Shown piece after piece: positions 19,862 to 31,838 of a stretch of DNA of 64,000 nt. This DNA comes from Lentinus brumalis (lineage: Eukaryota > Basidiomycota > Agaricomycetes > Polyporales > Polyporaceae). The stretch's first letter is position 1; each line of letters opens with the position of its first letter. Under the pieces are notes generated by a model. It saw only the letters and a list, made by a program, of their open reading frames with translations, ran no database searches and was not told the DNA's origin. The translations under genes and the position numbers were made by a program. The stretch lies in the NCBI GenBank assembly GCA_001792895.1, contig MARA01000013.1, positions 1 through 64,000 on the forward strand, written 5' to 3'.

Positions 19862-21363
19862 CTACGAAGCTATCAAAACCTGTATCCGAATTCGGTTGTC
19901 AGCGAGGCAAGGTCGCCGCAGATCCAGTCACACTCACAGCAGAAGGCGTCAGCCCGAGATCCCGCAATGTCCGGGAGAAGTCCGAGCGCGCAAAGGTCTT
20001 CCTGTACATCACAGATCTCGACGGTCAGCACCACGGCAACCCGCGTAAAACAACAACGATAACAATAGGATAGGGCGACGCACCTAGGGAACGTGAGCGA
20101 GAAGTTGACCGTCTCGACATCGACAGATAGTGTCTGGGCGGCGAGGAACTCCGCGACCTCGCGCAACGCTATACCATAGAACAGAAAGAGGGATGAGGAT
20201 CGCCGACCTCGGACGATGGGCGAGCACGGCACGCACTGGAATCGCTTGGGAGCGTTGTCGTGTAGGGCTGTCCACCGCTCGCCATCCGGATTTGAAGCCG
20301 TGTCTCGGGATAGTCCTTGCCTGGGCCCTTCGGAGCTGCGGCGGGAGCACTTGTGCTTGCCTGCGCCGACGCGTCTGGGAAGGGCTTCCCTTCCCGCAAG
20401 GCCTTTTCCCGTGCCGCCTTCTCCGCCCGTGCCTTCTTGTCGGCCTCGATTTGTGCCTTTACGGCCTCTCGCGCCTTCTGGTCCTCGAGCTTCTCTGCAT
20501 TCATACTGTCAGTGAGGTGCCGGCTCGACGTATATTGCGTGCTAACGTGCCTCGTCGTTTCTTCTCTGCCTCCTTCAGCAACTCCTTCTGTTTCATCTCC
20601 TCCCGGATAGTGTTCAAATCCTGCAGCCGCAGTAACTCAGTCAGTTGCATGTACTTACGGCAGCCACAACAATAGACGTACCTTCCCGGCTTTCCTCCGG
20701 ATCGCCTCGTTCGCAATGGTCTCCTTTGCCTCCTCCTTTGCCTTCGCAGCCCTTTTGGCGGCCATTCTCTCTTTGAGCTCAGCCAGCCGTTGCTTTTTCT
20801 CTTCCTCCGTCAGCGGCTTGATCTGCTCGTCCGATCAGCTGTTAGACACCCAGCTGCCTGTTCTCCCACCGTCTACGAGAAATAAGGTGGACGTACCTCC
20901 TCTGTAGACTCCTCAAACTGATCATGCCCGCTCTTCTCCGCATGGTAATTCGCGAGGTCGACATTCTTGAAGGTCTTCCCGCACACCGAGCACTTTATGC
21001 TCTTCGCCTCCGCACCTGCAGCCTCGCCGCTTGCTGACGAGCCCTCCCCAGCCCCAGCTTTCTTCCCGTACACGGCCTTGAGTGCCTCTAGCTCCTCATT
21101 GTCCTCGTCTTCGTCCATCGGGCCCCCGCCACTGGGCGCCGGGGCGGACGATGCTGAGACTGAAGAGAGATCGGGGATTGGCTTGCCCTCATTCTCAATC
21201 AGATGATCCATCGCAGGTTGCAGACCGCGGTTACCCGTAGCCTTCAGTGCCCCTACAGCGCGTTCGTATGTTAGTCCTCGACGCGATGAACGTGATCGGA
21301 ACACATACAATCAACGCGGGCAGCGTCGAACCCCATCCCGAGGAGGACTTCCTTGTCAGACAT
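19862..21363 (-). CDS. UBXN1/SAKS1-like protein: UBA, zinc finger, UBX (348 aa)
   Basis: Eight exons: 21363-21309, 21252-20897, 20822-20682, 20620-20551, 20494-20237, 20168-20084, 20001-19938, 19879-19862. The N-terminal UBA domain (VLLGMGFDAARVDWALKATG) binds ubiquitin. A C2H2 finger (CSVCGKTF...NYHAEKSGH) follows. A Lys/Glu-rich helix (residues 140-230) comes next, then a C-terminal UBX domain (TRLQIRMASGGQ, LREVAEFLAA, KTFARSDFSRTLRDLGLTPSAV). UBX domains recruit the Cdc48/p97 ATPase, so the protein probably brings ubiquitinated clients to Cdc48. The intron between exons 4 and 5 starts with GC (GAG/GCACGT) and ends in AG; other donors do not keep the frame. All junction phases agree. Confidence 0.88.
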
Positions 21364-21810
21364 GTTGAACCTGTTGTCGATGTTAACGAGGCGACTCGAG
21401 CTCGTTCAATAGCTGCCAGAACAATGAAACGCAGTTGAAGTATGGTTGTCGTCAGTCACAGAGGTAAGTATACAGTAGCCGAGCGGCGAGCAAGCGGCAT
21501 GCGTAATGCTATCATAGTTGCCTCATACGGACACCTAACCCTTATGTCAGCCTGGCACGACCAGAAGGAATTGACGCTACTTCCATCGGGGACAACGAGA
21601 CGCATAGCGACAAGGAATAAGAAATACTCCGGGCACAGTATACGTGCATGAGGGATGTCGAATTGGCCGGCCCAGCGGCATTTGAGTGGCGATCCCCGCG
21701 AAGCAGGGAACAGGGGGATTGGGGTATGCATCAGGTAAGTAGATCCAAACAGCGTACAATACAACGAACGAACATTCACCAGCGCGACATATGAAACGAG
21801 GGGGGAGAGA

Positions 21811-22313
21811 TCAGTGCGTCGTCGGTGATGAGGGCCAGAACCAGCCCGCAATATGCCAGAGTATCCATAGCCCAACCAAGGCGGCGGCGCAGTAGCCTAT
21901 TGTCCGCCATTGCTTGACCCCTCCTGGCGTGATGCCGAACGCCTGCCCCGCACGTCTTGAAGATTGCGCAAGAGATGCTCCGAACGATGAGAATGCATCC
22001 CTCTGCGGTCATGACCACGCAGAAACCAGGAGATGACGGCGAGAGCATAAACGGCCGACGTCAGACTCTCCGATGGAATAGAACTTGACGAGAAGTAAGA
22101 CTCACCGCATTGTCGAGAGCCGAGTTTTGACGTTCAACGTCGTCATAGATATCCGTAGTAACCTACAGACAATCCGTGAGTCGAGTATAAGGGACGTACG
22201 GATGCGTGGCGTACACCGCGTAATGTGCGAAGCTTTGAGTGCAGCTCGTCCAGTCTCTGGTCGTTCTGCAATTCGTAGGTGTCTTCGACCCGCGCATCCC
22301 GTAACGACGACAT
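21811..22313 (-). CDS. Sft1/Bet1-like Qc-SNARE (115 aa)
   Basis: Three exons, 22313-22215, 22162-22106, 22002-21811, with introns of 52 and 103 nt in phase 0. The protein starts MSSLRDARVEDTYELQ. A SNARE helix follows (NDQRLDELHSKLRTLRG, TTDIYDDVERQNSALDN, ARDAFSSFGASLAQSS) with Gln in VERQN as the likely zero-layer residue. A basic-Trp juxtamembrane (GVKQWRT) and one C-terminal membrane helix (CAAALVGLWILWHIAGWFW) with a short tail complete it. Size and layout match ER-Golgi and intra-Golgi tail-anchored Qc-SNAREs. Choice between Sft1 and Bet1 needs a tree. The gene shares a 315-bp divergent promoter with STT3. Confidence 0.82.
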
Positions 22314-22628
22314 CGCAAGGAGGTATATTGGTGTTGTCTACGTGTTGTTTTGACGAGCACAGAGACGTCGACAAGGACTCAGACGGCGGAGCGGATGGTA
22401 GAGGTGCGAGTACGTTGGCGCCCATGCTGTTTCTGGGAGCGCCCATGATCGCGGCGGCTGCGCTCACGTGGTGTCCCAGAATAGCAATACGACGTGTCGC
22501 GTCCGGGGGTAGACTGCAGCCAGCACGCTATAGTACTCTCGACTTTCTCTCTTTCCTTCTGTCTCTTTCCTCGTCCAACAACCCGCTGGTTATTGACCTC
22601 GACGCCCAAGGCGTCCCCGACACCGGCC
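22314..22628. promoter_or_regulatory. Shared divergent promoter of the SNARE and STT3 genes
   Basis: Only 315 bp separate the start codons of two secretory-pathway genes on opposite strands, including both 5' UTRs. A pyrimidine-rich tract (about 22545-22575) lies before the STT3 start. No TATA box was found on either side. Confidence 0.5.
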
Positions 22629-25600
22629 ATGCCGTTGGCCTACACCCTCCCGAGCAACCTGTCGCCCGCGACGGTGGCGAACACGTCCTCCCTGCTGCGC
22701 ATCGTCGCCCTGGCCCTCATTTCGGGAGCTGCGATTGCTTCGCGGTTGTTTGCGGTTGTCAATTTTGAAAGTATTATCCATGAGTTGTACGTGAACAGCT
22801 CTGCTCGAAGTGGGACGTATTTGACCGGAATTTAATCAGCGACCCTTGGTTCAACTAGTGAGTACGGCGAATCGTTCCTAGGTGTCTGGTGTTGAGTGTA
22901 TGCTGGTCTGCAGTCGCGCTACCAAAGTGCTGGCAGAGAAGGGCTTCTATGTGAGTGCCCTCTTGATCTCAATGGACTCTGTGGACCACCGTCCGAGACG
23001 TACCAAATTCTGGTACTCGATACCGTCGATGACGTTGCGAGTCGTCCACTGTTACCCGCATATGTCATTTTGCGTTTCAGACAGCTTATGACCTGCGCGC
23101 TATGTACTCGGAAGGGTTCGCCCTATATCACTTTGCTGTCCCCTTGTGTAACGCTTGACAACAGAAAGCTAATACTTTGACTGAAATCGCAGGAGTTCTG
23201 GAATTGGTTTGACCATACCGCGTGGTATCCATTGGGACGCGTTGTAGGCGGCACCATCTACCCTGGCTTGATGGCGACTAGCGGCGTGATCTACAATGTT
23301 CTTCATGCACTGCACCTCCCTGTCGACATTCGCAACATCTGTGTATTGCTCGCTCCCGGATTCAGTGCGCTCACGGCTTGGTCCACTTACATGTATGTTG
23401 TTAGGCGCCACGTTTACGCTGCCCCGGTGACTGACCGCGCCCCAGGTTCACCAAGGAGATGAAGGATGAGAGCGCAGGCCTCCTCGCAGCTGTGTTCATC
23501 GGTATTGCTCCCGGTTACATCTCCCGCTCGGTGGCCGGCTCGTACGACAACGAGGCCATTGCGATCTTCTTGCTTATGTACACGTTTTACTGCTGGATCA
23601 AGGCACTCAAGACGGGAAGCGTCCTGTACGGGACTCTCACCGCGCTCTTTTATTTCTACATGGTCGCAGCATGGGGTGCGTCTCGACTGATAGATTATTC
23701 ACCCACACTACTCATCGCGTTCGATCTAGGTGGATATGCGTTCATCACGAACATGATTCCTCTGCACGCGTTAACGCTGATCCTCATGGGTCGGTTCAGC
23801 AGCCGTCTGTACACCGCATACTCGTCTTGGTACGCGATCGGTACCTTGGCCAGTATGCAAGTTCCGTTCGTCGGCTTCCAGCCAGTGCGCACGAGCGAAC
23901 ATATGGCCGCTTTGGGTAAGTCGCGAGGATCGCAGTGGTTGCATTTATTGACTCTGCGTCAGGTGTCTTTGGCCTCCTCCAGATCGTCGCATTTGCGGAG
24001 CTGGTGAGAGCGCATGTGTCGTCCAAGCAGTTCCAGAGCATTCTCTTTGGTTCAGTCATTGTGATCGGGCTGCTCGGGGTGTTTGCCTTCGCGGGCCTTA
24101 CCTACAAGGGCTGGATCGCCCCATGGACTGGCCGCTTCTACTCCTTGTGGGACACAGGCTATGCGAAGAAGTAAGTTGTGCCGCTCATGCCGCTCCCACT
24201 GCCCTTGATGCATCGGAGGCTCACATTTGTCTGCACAGGTACATCCCTATCATCGCGTCCGTCTCGGAGCATCAGCCCACCGCGTGGCCGTCGTTCTTCA
24301 TGGATCTGCAATTCCTCATCTTCCTTTTTCCCGCTGGAGTCGTCCTTTGCTTCCGCGAGCTGCGCGACGAGCACGTCTTTGTCATCATTTACGCGGTCGT
24401 CGCAAGTTACTTTGCAGGGGTCATGGTCCGCCTTATGCTTACGCTTACCCCTGTGGTCTGCGTGGCGGCTGCCATTGCCTTCTCTTCCCTCTTGGACACG
24501 TACATTGATCCCGTGGAGCCCGAGGTTCCGGTAGCATCAACCGAGGCAGAGACTCCCGCTAGGGATTCTCCCGCGAATGTTGCCCCAGGATCTGCGACCA
24601 CCAGCAAGAAGGCCAAGAAAGCTGCTGCAGCTGACGCGTCCTCTTCCGGCCTCGCATCTGGCGTCCTCGCTGCCCTGTCCCCATCAGGCAAGAGCGCAAA
24701 GCCGCGTGGAATCTTCGGGTTGGACAGTCGCGCTCTCGTCATTGCCAACGCGTTGGGCATGCTCCTCTTCTTCGTCCTGCATTGTACCTATGTTACGTCG
24801 ACCGCATACTCGTCCCCGTCCGTCGTGCTCGCATCCCAGAACCCCGATGGAAGCCAACACATCATCGACGACTTCCGCGAGGCGTACTACTGGCTCCGCC
24901 AGAACACGCCCCAGGACGCTGTCGTGATGAGCTGGTGGGACTACGGATATCAAATTGCAGGGATGGCCGACAGGCCGACTTTGGTTGACAACAACACGTG
25001 GAACAACAGTCAGTCTATCTTTCATTATGGACACGCGGTTCATCTCATCCTAGGAGTGTAAATCTTGCTCACACGACCCTGATAGCGCACATCGCCACGG
25101 TTGGGAAGGCCATGTCCAGCCCCGAAGAAGTGGCATACCCCATCCTCCAGAAGCACGATGTTGACTATGTGCTCATCATTTTCGGAGGGCTCATCGGGTA
25201 TTCCGGCGATGACATCAACAAGTTCCTATGGATGGTCCGCATTGCGCAAGGCGTGTGGCCCGAGGAGATCCAGGAGCCCAACTACTTCACGGCAAAGGGC
25301 GAGTACAGGATCGACGACCAAGCTGCCCCGGCTATGAAGAACAGCCTGATGTACAAGATGTCATATTACCGGTGCGTGGTCGACTGGCGTCTCTAGCGTG
25401 TTCTCCGGGTGCGCGGCACTGACTGGTCCCGTTTGCCTGTCCATTGTGCTACAGTTTCGCAGAGCTATATGGCGGCAACCAAGCGGTCGACCGCGTGCGT
25501 GGTCAGCAGGTGCCGAAGACGGGCCCTACGCTGGACTACCTCGGTGAGCTCCTTGGTGACGATGTGGCGTAGGCGTGTGCTTATCGGATTCCCCATCTTG

Positions 25601-25853
25601 CAGATGAGGCGTTCACGTCCGAAAACTGGATCGTGAGTCCCACACCATATGTTCGGACATATGTCGCGCATGTTGCTGACTGATGCTTCGCGTCCCTTTG
25701 CCCGTGACTACGAATACGGCTTTGTAGGTCCGGATCTATCAGGTGAAGAAGGAAGACCCGCTGGGTCGCGACCTCAAGACGGCGAATTCGTTTGACCAGG
25801 GCAAGAAGAGGAAGAAGTCGAAGCCGCTATCGAGGCGAAAAGCTGTCGTGTAG
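22629..25853 (+). CDS. STT3: Oligosaccharyltransferase catalytic subunit STT3 (778 aa)
   Basis: Transfers the lipid-linked glycan to Asn of nascent proteins in the ER membrane. Twelve exons: 22629-22786, 22840-22857, 22914-22950, 23193-23392, 23446-23675, 23730-23915, 23963-24170, 24239-25008, 25086-25371, 25455-25543, 25604-25632, 25728-25853; all phases agree. Seen are FDPWFNYRATK (first-loop metal-binding Asp), [16 protein letters not shown], many membrane helices, [13 protein letters not shown], and the acceptor-binding WWDYGYQI with NNTWNN after it. An insert (about 480-530) is Ala/Ser/Lys-rich. The Lys-rich end KKRKKSK faces the cytosol in such proteins. Length is slightly above the yeast homologue. 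The second exon is only 18 nt and encodes the DPWFN part of the catalytic motif. Confidence 0.96.
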
Positions 25854-27181
25854 ACTCTGTCCATCTGCTCATTGCTCATCATAATTTTATGTCCACTATC
25901 TCCTGTGCGATATCCTATTATCGGGCTTGATAGCGCAACAACGCACATCCTCGGCGGCGCAGGCGCAGTCAGCGGAGCCGCAGCTGGTCATACTTCGGCT
26001 TCTCCGCCTCATTTCTGTGGGTGACTATCGGATGGTAACCCGCCCCCGTTTAAGCGTGTCCATCGAGCCTCCTGCTCCAGGTGCGGACGAGCAGTATTAA
26101 TCGACCTATCATCGATAGGCTACCTGGCACCCACTACAGATCTCCGGGTGCGATTGGCGTACTCAGAGTACGTACGTAGGCAGCAGTGTCTCCTCGGACG
26201 TATTTCCTCATAACCCTGCAGAAAGCCCTAGAAAGGGGCGACCCCAACATACAGACTGTGCTTGCAGGTGGTCGACCACGCTTTTGCATCGTTATGGTGC
26301 ACGTACTGTGCCTTCTTCTCGAGCGGTTATCGCATGCATCGTCTGCCATCTGAATGGAGGTCAGTGATGCCTGTGACTCCTTGAATTGGATGCGACTGGT
26401 CATAGCTTACGTCGGGATCGTCTTCTTGCTCATCTAGGAATAGAATTATCGTCGTGACCTGTAGGACCACCGAGACACAGTACGGACGGGATGGCCATGG
26501 CGGTTGCATGGCGGCACGGAACTCGGAAATAGAAGCCATTCCCCGGCAGACGCATGTTCGCCAAATGTCTGTGCCCCACATCGTGCTGCGTGTGATAGAG
26601 GCGTTTCACCGGAAACATGCTACCCTTTCCGATGTTCAAGTGCCAACCGCTGACTTTGGCACCCACCGTGCCCAGAAAGGCGGCGATGTTAGGCTAAGCT
26701 TGACAGCTCATTCTAGCCCCCCTGCAGTGAACTGCAACGGACGTCAACTTTATCCTTTGACAGCTGGGTACCGCCACCATGCCCACAGAGTTACACATAC
26801 CACCACACCCGTGCGGTCGATGTCCGAGGGATAATGAAACTGCGCTTGATGGAGAATTCCAGAACACACACCTTGCATAACGAGAACCTCCAGGCGAGAA
26901 CGCCAAGAGGCGGGATGGACTGATACAATATGTGATTGGCCGATAAATATGCTAGCATATATACAAATGACGACTTGGACACGACAGGGAGGAGACAGTG
27001 CAAAATACACACAGTGCGACAGCATGGTCAAAGCGATATGCGGGCCCGTGGCCCAAGCAAGGTAAGCTGCCGACCCGGCTCCGTTCAGCTCTTTTGCCGG
27101 CGTACACGAGGAAGAGAACCCACTGACCTGGTATTGCGGAAGCCCGGGAAAGGGAATCAAGGCGCTGGCACTCCTCAGGCC
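25854..27181. other. Gene-poor stretch between STT3 and the small unknown gene
   Basis: No gene could be supported. The minus strand between 26700 and 26430 reads a smooth 60-residue block (GTVGAKVSGWHLNIGKG...) that could be a single exon, but no partner exons or known domain were found. Confidence 0.4.
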
Positions 27182-27660
27182 TCAAGCCTCCGTATCCTCA
27201 TTGGAACTCGTGTCCGCGCCGATCCACGGCGTGGGATCCGCCGCCATTGCGGTATACTCGTCCTCAGTGATGGCACGGAAGCGGATGGTGCCGTCCCGGA
27301 ACCCTGCGAGAAGAAGCTCGAGCTTGGGCAGGTTCGGGACGTCGGACAGGTTCTTGAAGGGAACGTCGTCCAACGGCCAGCCCTCGATGCGGACCTTGTA
27401 CCGTGCGACGACGTCCCGCATGTACGATGTCCTGCTCCAACGCATTTGCGCGTCGTGTTTGCCGGTGATCTGGCCTGCACGGATGGTGAGCACCAGAGGA
27501 GCAGGTAGAGTGACGGACGGATCGCCTTACAGAGCTTTTCTTTCACTAGAGCGCGCAACTCGCTACGTGTCGCGGTCATACGTTCAGAGTACGAGGGCCG
27601 GGGGTTGACACGAAACCGTCCAAAGCCGCTACCGCTACCGTCGGGGATGGTGCCAGACAT
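27182..27660 (-). CDS. Unknown small protein (140 aa)
   Basis: Two exons, 27660-27531 and 27474-27182, with a 56-nt intron (GTAAGG...GTGCAG). The protein begins MSGTIPDGSGSGFGRF and has a basic helical middle (MRWSRTSYMRDVVARYKVRIEGWP). A hydrophobic-acidic part (FKNLSDVPNLPKLELLLAGF) and an acidic tail (GADTSSNEDTEA) follow. No known domain is recognised and there is no signal peptide or membrane segment. Good codon continuity across the splice and a TATA box 95 bp upstream support it as a real gene. Confidence 0.65.
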
Positions 27661-27752
27661 GCTGCTGAGTTGTAGGAGCGGGGGAGGTCGGGGTGGGTGT
27701 GGGTATGTGTGGACTGGTAGTAGCCTCTCAGCGGAGTGAGTCCGCCCATGCT

Positions 27753-27759
27753 CTTTATA
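27753..27759 (-). promoter_or_regulatory. TATA box (TATAAAG) of the small unknown gene
   Basis: On the minus strand, about 95 bp before the ATG at 27660. Confidence 0.55.
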
Positions 27760-29150
27760 CCAGTGGTGCGGAGGTGCGCAGAGCTACTCGTACTCTGGCA
27801 GCTGTGCGGCTATGGCCAGGGCATGGCTGCAGTCGAAGATCACCTCCGCCTCGACGGATTGCTCTTCGCGGAGTTGTTCTCGTCGCCCTTGCAGCTTCGG
27901 GCCGCGACGCAACCCCAGACGGATCTGGCAACTGGGTAGCCTTATGAGCTGTCGAATGCGGCGTGGAGGGCCGCAGACTCACCTGGTCTTCTCGCTGCTT
28001 CGAATTCATACGCTCGCCATGAATGATGAGAGAAAGACATCACGGGTAGGAGCTCGCTAGTCGATCTCGCAGAAGATCAGCTCTAGGCAATCGGCGCATG
28101 GTCGAGGCGTTTCTTGCATGATCACGGCAGTCTTCTCCTCTCCGGCTTCTGGCAACACCATACGAGGTCTATCGGCCTTCCAGCGAGCCCCACAGCCCAT
28201 CGGATAAGCGGTGCCTCGTACGTACGTGCACCTGCAGGGATTCCGGTATTTAAACATACCGCTTCGTTCGACGGAGAACCGATGGTGCGTACCATCATAG
28301 GGGCTTCCCGCGAGGAACCGTTATGAGATCAGCCCACACACCCGCTGTGCAGGGACACTTCGAAGTCCGTCGTGGTACCCGCAGTTGTCGAACTGGCCGC
28401 ATCAAACGCGAGTTCGGGTAGGAATTGTTGCAGGAAGAGACATGAATATGGCTGCTCGGTTCGTGCAACACTCGATCGTGTGTGGCGAAGCAAGTTGCTG
28501 TCGGCACGGCCCAGCGAATTCGGAATGTCGCCCGCGTGGTATGACAATGTGTGACAGCGAGTGGCGAGTTCCGTACGCTGGACCTTCGGCCGCCCAAGCG
28601 TAGCAGCCAGAGCCGCAGCGGTACGAACGTATTCAGTATATTTGCCGAGAGCCCGGTTGCAAAGAGTTCGCGCCGCCCTGCTGGTCATGCCGATCTCCGC
28701 GGCGTGAGGAAATGGAAGAAGTGGTCAGTACGGCGGATCCGCGATGACCTGCCCAAACTCGCCCCAGCGCTCTATCCTTCTCCCGCGTCGCATCCTGGCT
28801 AACCACCATACAGGGTGTGATGGGTTCAGCCGCACCTCTAGACAGCACCGCATCATAAGGTTAACATTCATCGTCAACTTCCGGAAAATGCTCTTACAAA
28901 TTTCCGGCGCCAACACGTCACAGTTGGCAGTTCATTGATCTGAACCAATTGAGTAGCTTATTTGACATCTCTGGACGTTCGAATGGTAACGACCCTGTCC
29001 GACGAAAACATACGAGCAAGGGGAGCAGCACGCGCATCCTGTCACCCGACTTCAGCCCTGGAACACGAATATATGTTTGACAATAGAATATTGTACACGA
29101 AGCAACCACCCACATACTAGCTACCACCGGGATGTCCCACGCATGGACGA
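27760..29150. other. Gene-free stretch
   Basis: Short broken frames only on both strands; nothing recognised. Confidence 0.4.
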
Positions 29151-30946
29151 TTAGAGTTCATCTGCGACATGCCCAGTTGTCTTCGTCTCCTCGGCCGGTG
29201 GTGGGACAGCCTCAGAGGAGACGACGATTTCAGGATCAGACGTCTCCTTGAGGGCGTCCGTGTGCGCGGCGGATGAGGGGTTCTGCGAAGAAGGTTCAGG
29301 CTCTACAGCCGCATCCTCCCGCGCGTCCAAGACTGGCGTGTCAGACGCTGCCGCAGCAACCTCAGTAGAGCTCGTTGGCTCCGTCTCCCCCGCAACAGGT
29401 GTCTTGGGATGACCAGTCGCCTCGGGCGTGAAGAAGACCTGGCCCGCCTCGCCCGTCTTCGCCATCTTCGGCTTCTCTCGCTCCTTCTTCTCCGCCTCCT
29501 GCTGTGCCTTGAGGATGCGATGGATGGGGTCCTCCTTCTTGCCCGCACCCTCTGCCTTAGCGTCCGCCTTCTTTGGCAGGCTGCCGCCCATCATGCCCGG
29601 GAAGCCGTTCTTCTCGTGGAAGTCCGCGCCTGCACCGTTCTTGATGGCCTCCTCGAAGTCGATGAGGTCCGAGTAGCCGCCGTGGGCGAGCGCCATGCGC
29701 TGCGCCTCCTGCTTGCGCTCGATCTCGAGCAGCTCCTCGTCGGGGACGAACTCCTCCTGAGCGGCCTGCTTGTTGAGTTCCGTGAGATCAACGGTGCCAT
29801 CGAGGACGGAGTCGAAGAACTTCGAGAGCGAGTCGTGCTTCTGGATGCCTGGAGCGCATGGCAGCCGAGTGGACATTCATGTCAGCGAACGTAGCTCCGA
29901 TCCACCACCGACCGGCATGACCCACCGCTGTAGAGAACAAAGTCTGTGGAACCGGCCGGGTAGAGCAGAACCTTCGACGACTTGGGCTCGCCCTTTTCCA
30001 GCCCCATCTTCTCGGAGCCCTTCCCTCGGCGATCGCGGTGAATGGCGAACTTGATCTGGCCCTTGTACTTGTTCCCGAGCGTCTGCCAGAGTAAGGGAAT
30101 GTGCTTGCCCTGGTTGAGAAGCACGGCCCGGGGTGCGTCCTTGTTCTGGGGGCAAGCATGAGGAAAGAGTGAGCACGCAGTCAGTACGGGCCTCCGGACA
30201 TCACGCACCTCCTCGACCCAGGCTGGGAGGTCTTCGATGTGGTAGATCTTCTTCACGTTATGCGGAATGTTCCGCGAGGCCCAGTAGTAGAGCGCACTCG
30301 CGCTCCGCTGCGGACCGTCGAAGTCCAGAGGCTTGGACTGGCCACCGCGCGGGTATAGCTACGGGATGGTCAATAGGTGCCGGATGGGGATGAACGAGCG
30401 CGCGGCATGCCTTAAGGGTAGGGAAGCCTTGCACGCCCTGCTCGGCGCACAACTTCTTGTTGTTCGGCTTGTCACAGTCGACAGCGTAGAACGGGATCAT
30501 TGGGTACACTCCGAGTGCGGCCTTGTCGAACTCGGGTGCCAGTTTCTGGCAATGCTGCATTCGAGGGTCAATCTCCGCAATGTCAGACTAGGTGGAATAA
30601 ACCTTACCCCGCACCATGGCGCGACGAACGCGACGACGGATGTTGCCTGCGAAGCATGTCAGATCCTGAAATAGGGCAGGAAGGACACCGGCTATGGGCG
30701 CTTCTGAAGCAAGGTCACCGCAAGGACACGGTCGCAATTGACGGCGCGACGTGCGGCGTGCTCGCGCATGGCGGCGTAGAACGGTGAAGAGAGGAGCTGG
30801 ACCAGAGCACGCACGTTCTCCTTCATGACTTTCCTGAATCCCTTCGGGTCGAGTTGCTTCACGAGCGAGTCCTTGGAAAAGAGCGCAGCCGACGCCAGTG
30901 AAGGCGTCAGCGCGAGAGTGAGGGCGAACCAGTGTTGCAGCTGCAT
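29151..30946 (-). CDS. Protein disulfide isomerase-like ER protein (460 aa)
   Basis: Six exons: 30946-30815, 30646-30608, 30554-30411, 30358-30209, 30145-29926, 29848-29151. A signal peptide (MQLQHWFALTLALTPSLASA) is followed by one thioredoxin domain with the WCGHC active site (FVAPWCGHCQKLAPEF). The cis-Pro loop is GVQGFPTLKLY. A second, Cys-free thioredoxin-like half (about 150-240) follows, then a Lys/Glu/Ala-rich helical tail and a C-terminal ADEL that resembles an ER-retention signal. Single-domain PDIs of the Mpd1/P5 type have this layout; it would form or rearrange disulfides in the ER lumen. The WCG/HC codons are split by an intron, and the third intron has a GC donor (AAG/GCATGC). 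The first intron is long (168 nt). Confidence 0.88.
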
Positions 30947-31047
30947 GAGTCGCGAGCGGTCTGTGTCGAGTCTCGAGCACTGAGCAGAGAGCTGAGGATC
31001 GCACTGAGGTCTGTGGTCGGTGCCGCGCGGTTCACGCGGGATGCGCA

Positions 31048-31055
31048 CTTATAAG
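31048..31055 (-). promoter_or_regulatory. TATA-like box (CTTATAAG) of the PDI-like gene
   Basis: A palindromic TATA-like word about 105 bp before the ATG at 30946. Confidence 0.5.
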
Positions 31056-31329
31056 CTCGGTGTACCGCGCGTGGGGAATCACTCCGGTGCTGGCTGACGT
31101 GGCGGGTTCACAGAGGACCGTTTCCCACCGTCCCGGTCGCGGTGGCTACGATGCCGACGCCCTGTCCGACGCGCGTTGTACCCACGAAACACACTGCCTG
31201 CGAGCTTTGCATGGAGAGAACAGCCGTGCGGCGGTGAGTATCTGCCAGCCTGCGACACGGGCCTGCGTTTCTCTCACCATGTCCGCGTACGTGGCACCCT
31301 TCAGCGACTGTCGACGGAGTCTGGTTCGC
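31056..31329. other. Intergenic stretch
   Basis: No supported gene between the PDI promoter and the inverted repeat. Confidence 0.4.
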
Positions 31330-31435
31330 CTGGTCTCGTACCCAGACGGTCGGTTGTAAGCCGCACCCCACCACCGCGCTTACCGACACGTCTGGGGCAT
31401 TTCGTAGAGAGAACCCCCGCTGACGACAAGCGCCC
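31330..31435 (+). repeat. 106-bp inverted repeat, arm 1
   Basis: Exact reverse complement of 31839-31944. The arms are separated by 403 bp. Neither arm codes for a recognised protein. Confidence 0.95.
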
Positions 31436-31838
31436 GAGAGACGCCCGGTTATCTCGTAGATAAGATGGAATGAGATCTAACCGACATGCATCTCCTACCG
31501 GCCACCTCCATTGACGGGCATTTGAGCTGATGAGAGGTGACAGAAGTGTTCCAAATGCACATATAGTCTGTTGAGAGGCATCCGGATGACCCTGATACAT
31601 CCTCAACGAGAGCATGCACTTGAGAACCTCGAGTAGAGCAGAAGGCCCGAATAAATCCCTACTCATTCAAAGAACGTCTTATTTTTTGCCCGCCGCCTCA
31701 TTGGTATATTTACGACGTCCTGAGAGCTAAATCGCCGACACCTGCTGCTCATCCGAGCGAGAACATGAGTTGAAGCCAGAAGGCGTCCCCAAATGGACAG
31801 AGATAAGATGAGATTGCAGTTTATCTACGGCGCCTGTT

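Noticed and set aside
26430..26700. Possible exon on the minus strand (GTVGAKVSGWHLNIGKG region)
   Set aside because: Reads like protein but has no recognised family, no clear splice partners and no start; not enough to annotate a gene.
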